From contig JAOALC010000001.1 in the NCBI GenBank assembly GCA_025153775.1, forward strand, positions 682,001-746,000: a DNA stretch of 64,000 nt, given 5' to 3'. The translations under genes and the position numbers were made by a program. The notes under the pieces are model-generated. The model was not told the DNA's origin, did no database searches, and saw only the letters and a list, made by a program, of their open reading frames with translations. Of the stretch, positions 63,438 to 64,000 are shown in pieces. Source of the DNA: SAR92 clade bacterium H231. Lineage in GTDB: Bacteria > Pseudomonadota > Gammaproteobacteria > Pseudomonadales > Porticoccaceae. Numbering within the stretch: the first letter of the stretch is position 1; every line of letters begins with the position of its first letter.

Positions 63438-64000
63438 CCCCTCAGTTCGTTCACCTAAGGCTACATTCTGAATACTCCCTGGTTGATGGCTTAGTACGCA
63501 TTAAGCCGCTGGCCAAAAAGGTTGCGGAAATGGGTATGCCAGCGGTTGCACTCACCGATTTCAATAATTTTTTTGGTCTGGTTAAGTTTTACAAAGCCAC
63601 ACAGGCCGCCGGAATAAAACCTATCCTGGGGGCAGATCTGCTGGTTCAGGATGAGACGGGAGAAGGCAAACCCACGCAGCTGCTGCTACTGGTAGCCGAC
63701 CAAAGCGGCTATCAAAACCTGACCAAATTAATCTCTAGAGCCTATCAGGAAGGTCAGCGCCAGGCTGTGCCCATGATTATGAAATCCTGGCTCAAGGACC
63801 AGAACCAAGGGCTGATTGCCCTGTCTGGTGGCCGAGGTGGTGATGTAGGTGTTGCTCTTATTTCCGGGCGCGATGCTGAAGCTGAGCAGTTGTTGCTCGA
63901 CTATATGCAGATTTTCCCCAATCGCTTTTACCTGGAATTACAACGTACAGGCCGGGCTGGAGAAGAAGATTATCTGCACGCAGCGGTTAATCTGGCCAGT
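63434..64000 (+). CDS. dnaE: DNA polymerase III alpha subunit (5' part)
   Basis: This is the first 189 residues of the replicative polymerase; the gene runs off the right edge. The N-terminal PHP domain begins FVHLRLHSEYSLVDGLVRI with conserved ALTDFNNFFGLVKFY, characteristic of DnaE1 rather than the mutagenic DnaE2. The start overlaps the FabH-like stop by 4 bp. It is therefore not the missing DnaE2 partner of the imuAB genes. Confidence 0.95.
   Translation, partial: MTPQFVHLRLHSEYSLVDGLVRIKPLAKKVAEMGMPAVALTDFNNFFGLVKFYKATQAAGIKPILGADLLVQDETGEGKPTQLLLLVADQSGYQNLTKLISRAYQEGQRQAVPMIMKSWLKDQNQGLIALSGGRGGDVGVALISGRDAEAEQLLLDYMQIFPNRFYLELQRTGRAGEEDYLHAAVNLAS

Noticed and set aside
63434-64000. 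dnaE at the right edge as the DnaE2 partner of ImuAB
   Set aside because: N-terminal HLRLHSEYSLVDGL and its position after lpxB-rnhB identify replicative DnaE1.

Overview
The window reads as chromosomal DNA of a free-living, probably marine, gammaproteobacterium of the Cellvibrionales/Pseudomonadales type (SAR92 or OM60-like). This rests on moderate GC, long-form DapD beside GlnD/DapC, the canonical map | rpsB-tsf-pyrH-frr-uppS-cdsA-dxr-rseP-bamA-skp-lpxD-fabZ-lpxA-lpxB-rnhB-dnaE order, an ImuAB cassette under a LexA box, and many acyl-CoA catabolic genes. The taxonomic placement is inference. I saw no tRNA, rRNA, IS element, prophage or CRISPR array.

Layout. (1) 1-3192, minus strand: a compatible-solute module with a glucosylglycerate-phosphorylase-like GH13 enzyme (cut by the left edge), a GT81 glucosyl-3-phosphoglycerate synthase and a HAD phosphatase. 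(2) 3444-4976: an acyl-CoA synthetase. (3) 5014-7245: imuA-imuB behind a consensus LexA box. (4) 7255-18768: an AraC-type regulator, an acyl-CoA dehydrogenase, an SCP2 protein, an MFS transporter and an operon resembling the acyclic-terpene-utilisation (atu) genes (AtuA, carboxylase beta, enoyl-CoA hydratase, biotinylated carboxylase alpha) ending in a glutathione S-transferase. (5) 18929-27699: two pairs of heteromeric-type acyl-CoA dehydrogenase subunits, two esterases of different families and a DUF1295 membrane protein. (6) 27943-31469: a POT peptide transporter followed by an angiotensin-converting-enzyme-like lipoprotein peptidase. (7) 31761-40604: MaoC hydratase, SDR, thiolase, an alkylsulfatase lipoprotein, an alpha/beta hydrolase, and a divergent thiolase / high-molecular-weight FabG pair. 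(8) 40648-47509, minus strand: dapD, yffB-like, nth, dapC, glnD, map. (9) 47696-64000: the translation / isoprenoid / envelope-biogenesis super-operon, with a FabH-like gene inserted between rnhB and dnaE (cut by the right edge).

How it fits together. From about 3.4 to 40.6 kb the window is largely a lipid or isoprenoid catabolism region: activation (AMP ligase), dehydrogenation (five ACAD genes), carboxylation of a 3-methyl-branched enoyl-CoA (AtuC/AtuF), hydration (AtuE, MaoC), 3-hydroxyacyl oxidation (two SDRs) and thiolysis (two thiolases). Esterases, an alkylsulfatase and an SCP2 carrier would feed it. No ring-cleavage genes were seen, so branched or isoprenoid chains are the likeliest substrates. 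Both flanks are conserved housekeeping DNA. No single unmistakably new system was found. The best leads are the ACE-POT peptide scavenging pair, the reduced atu operon with a translationally coupled GST, the paired ACAD subunits with complementary catalytic residues, and the FabH-like insertion before dnaE.
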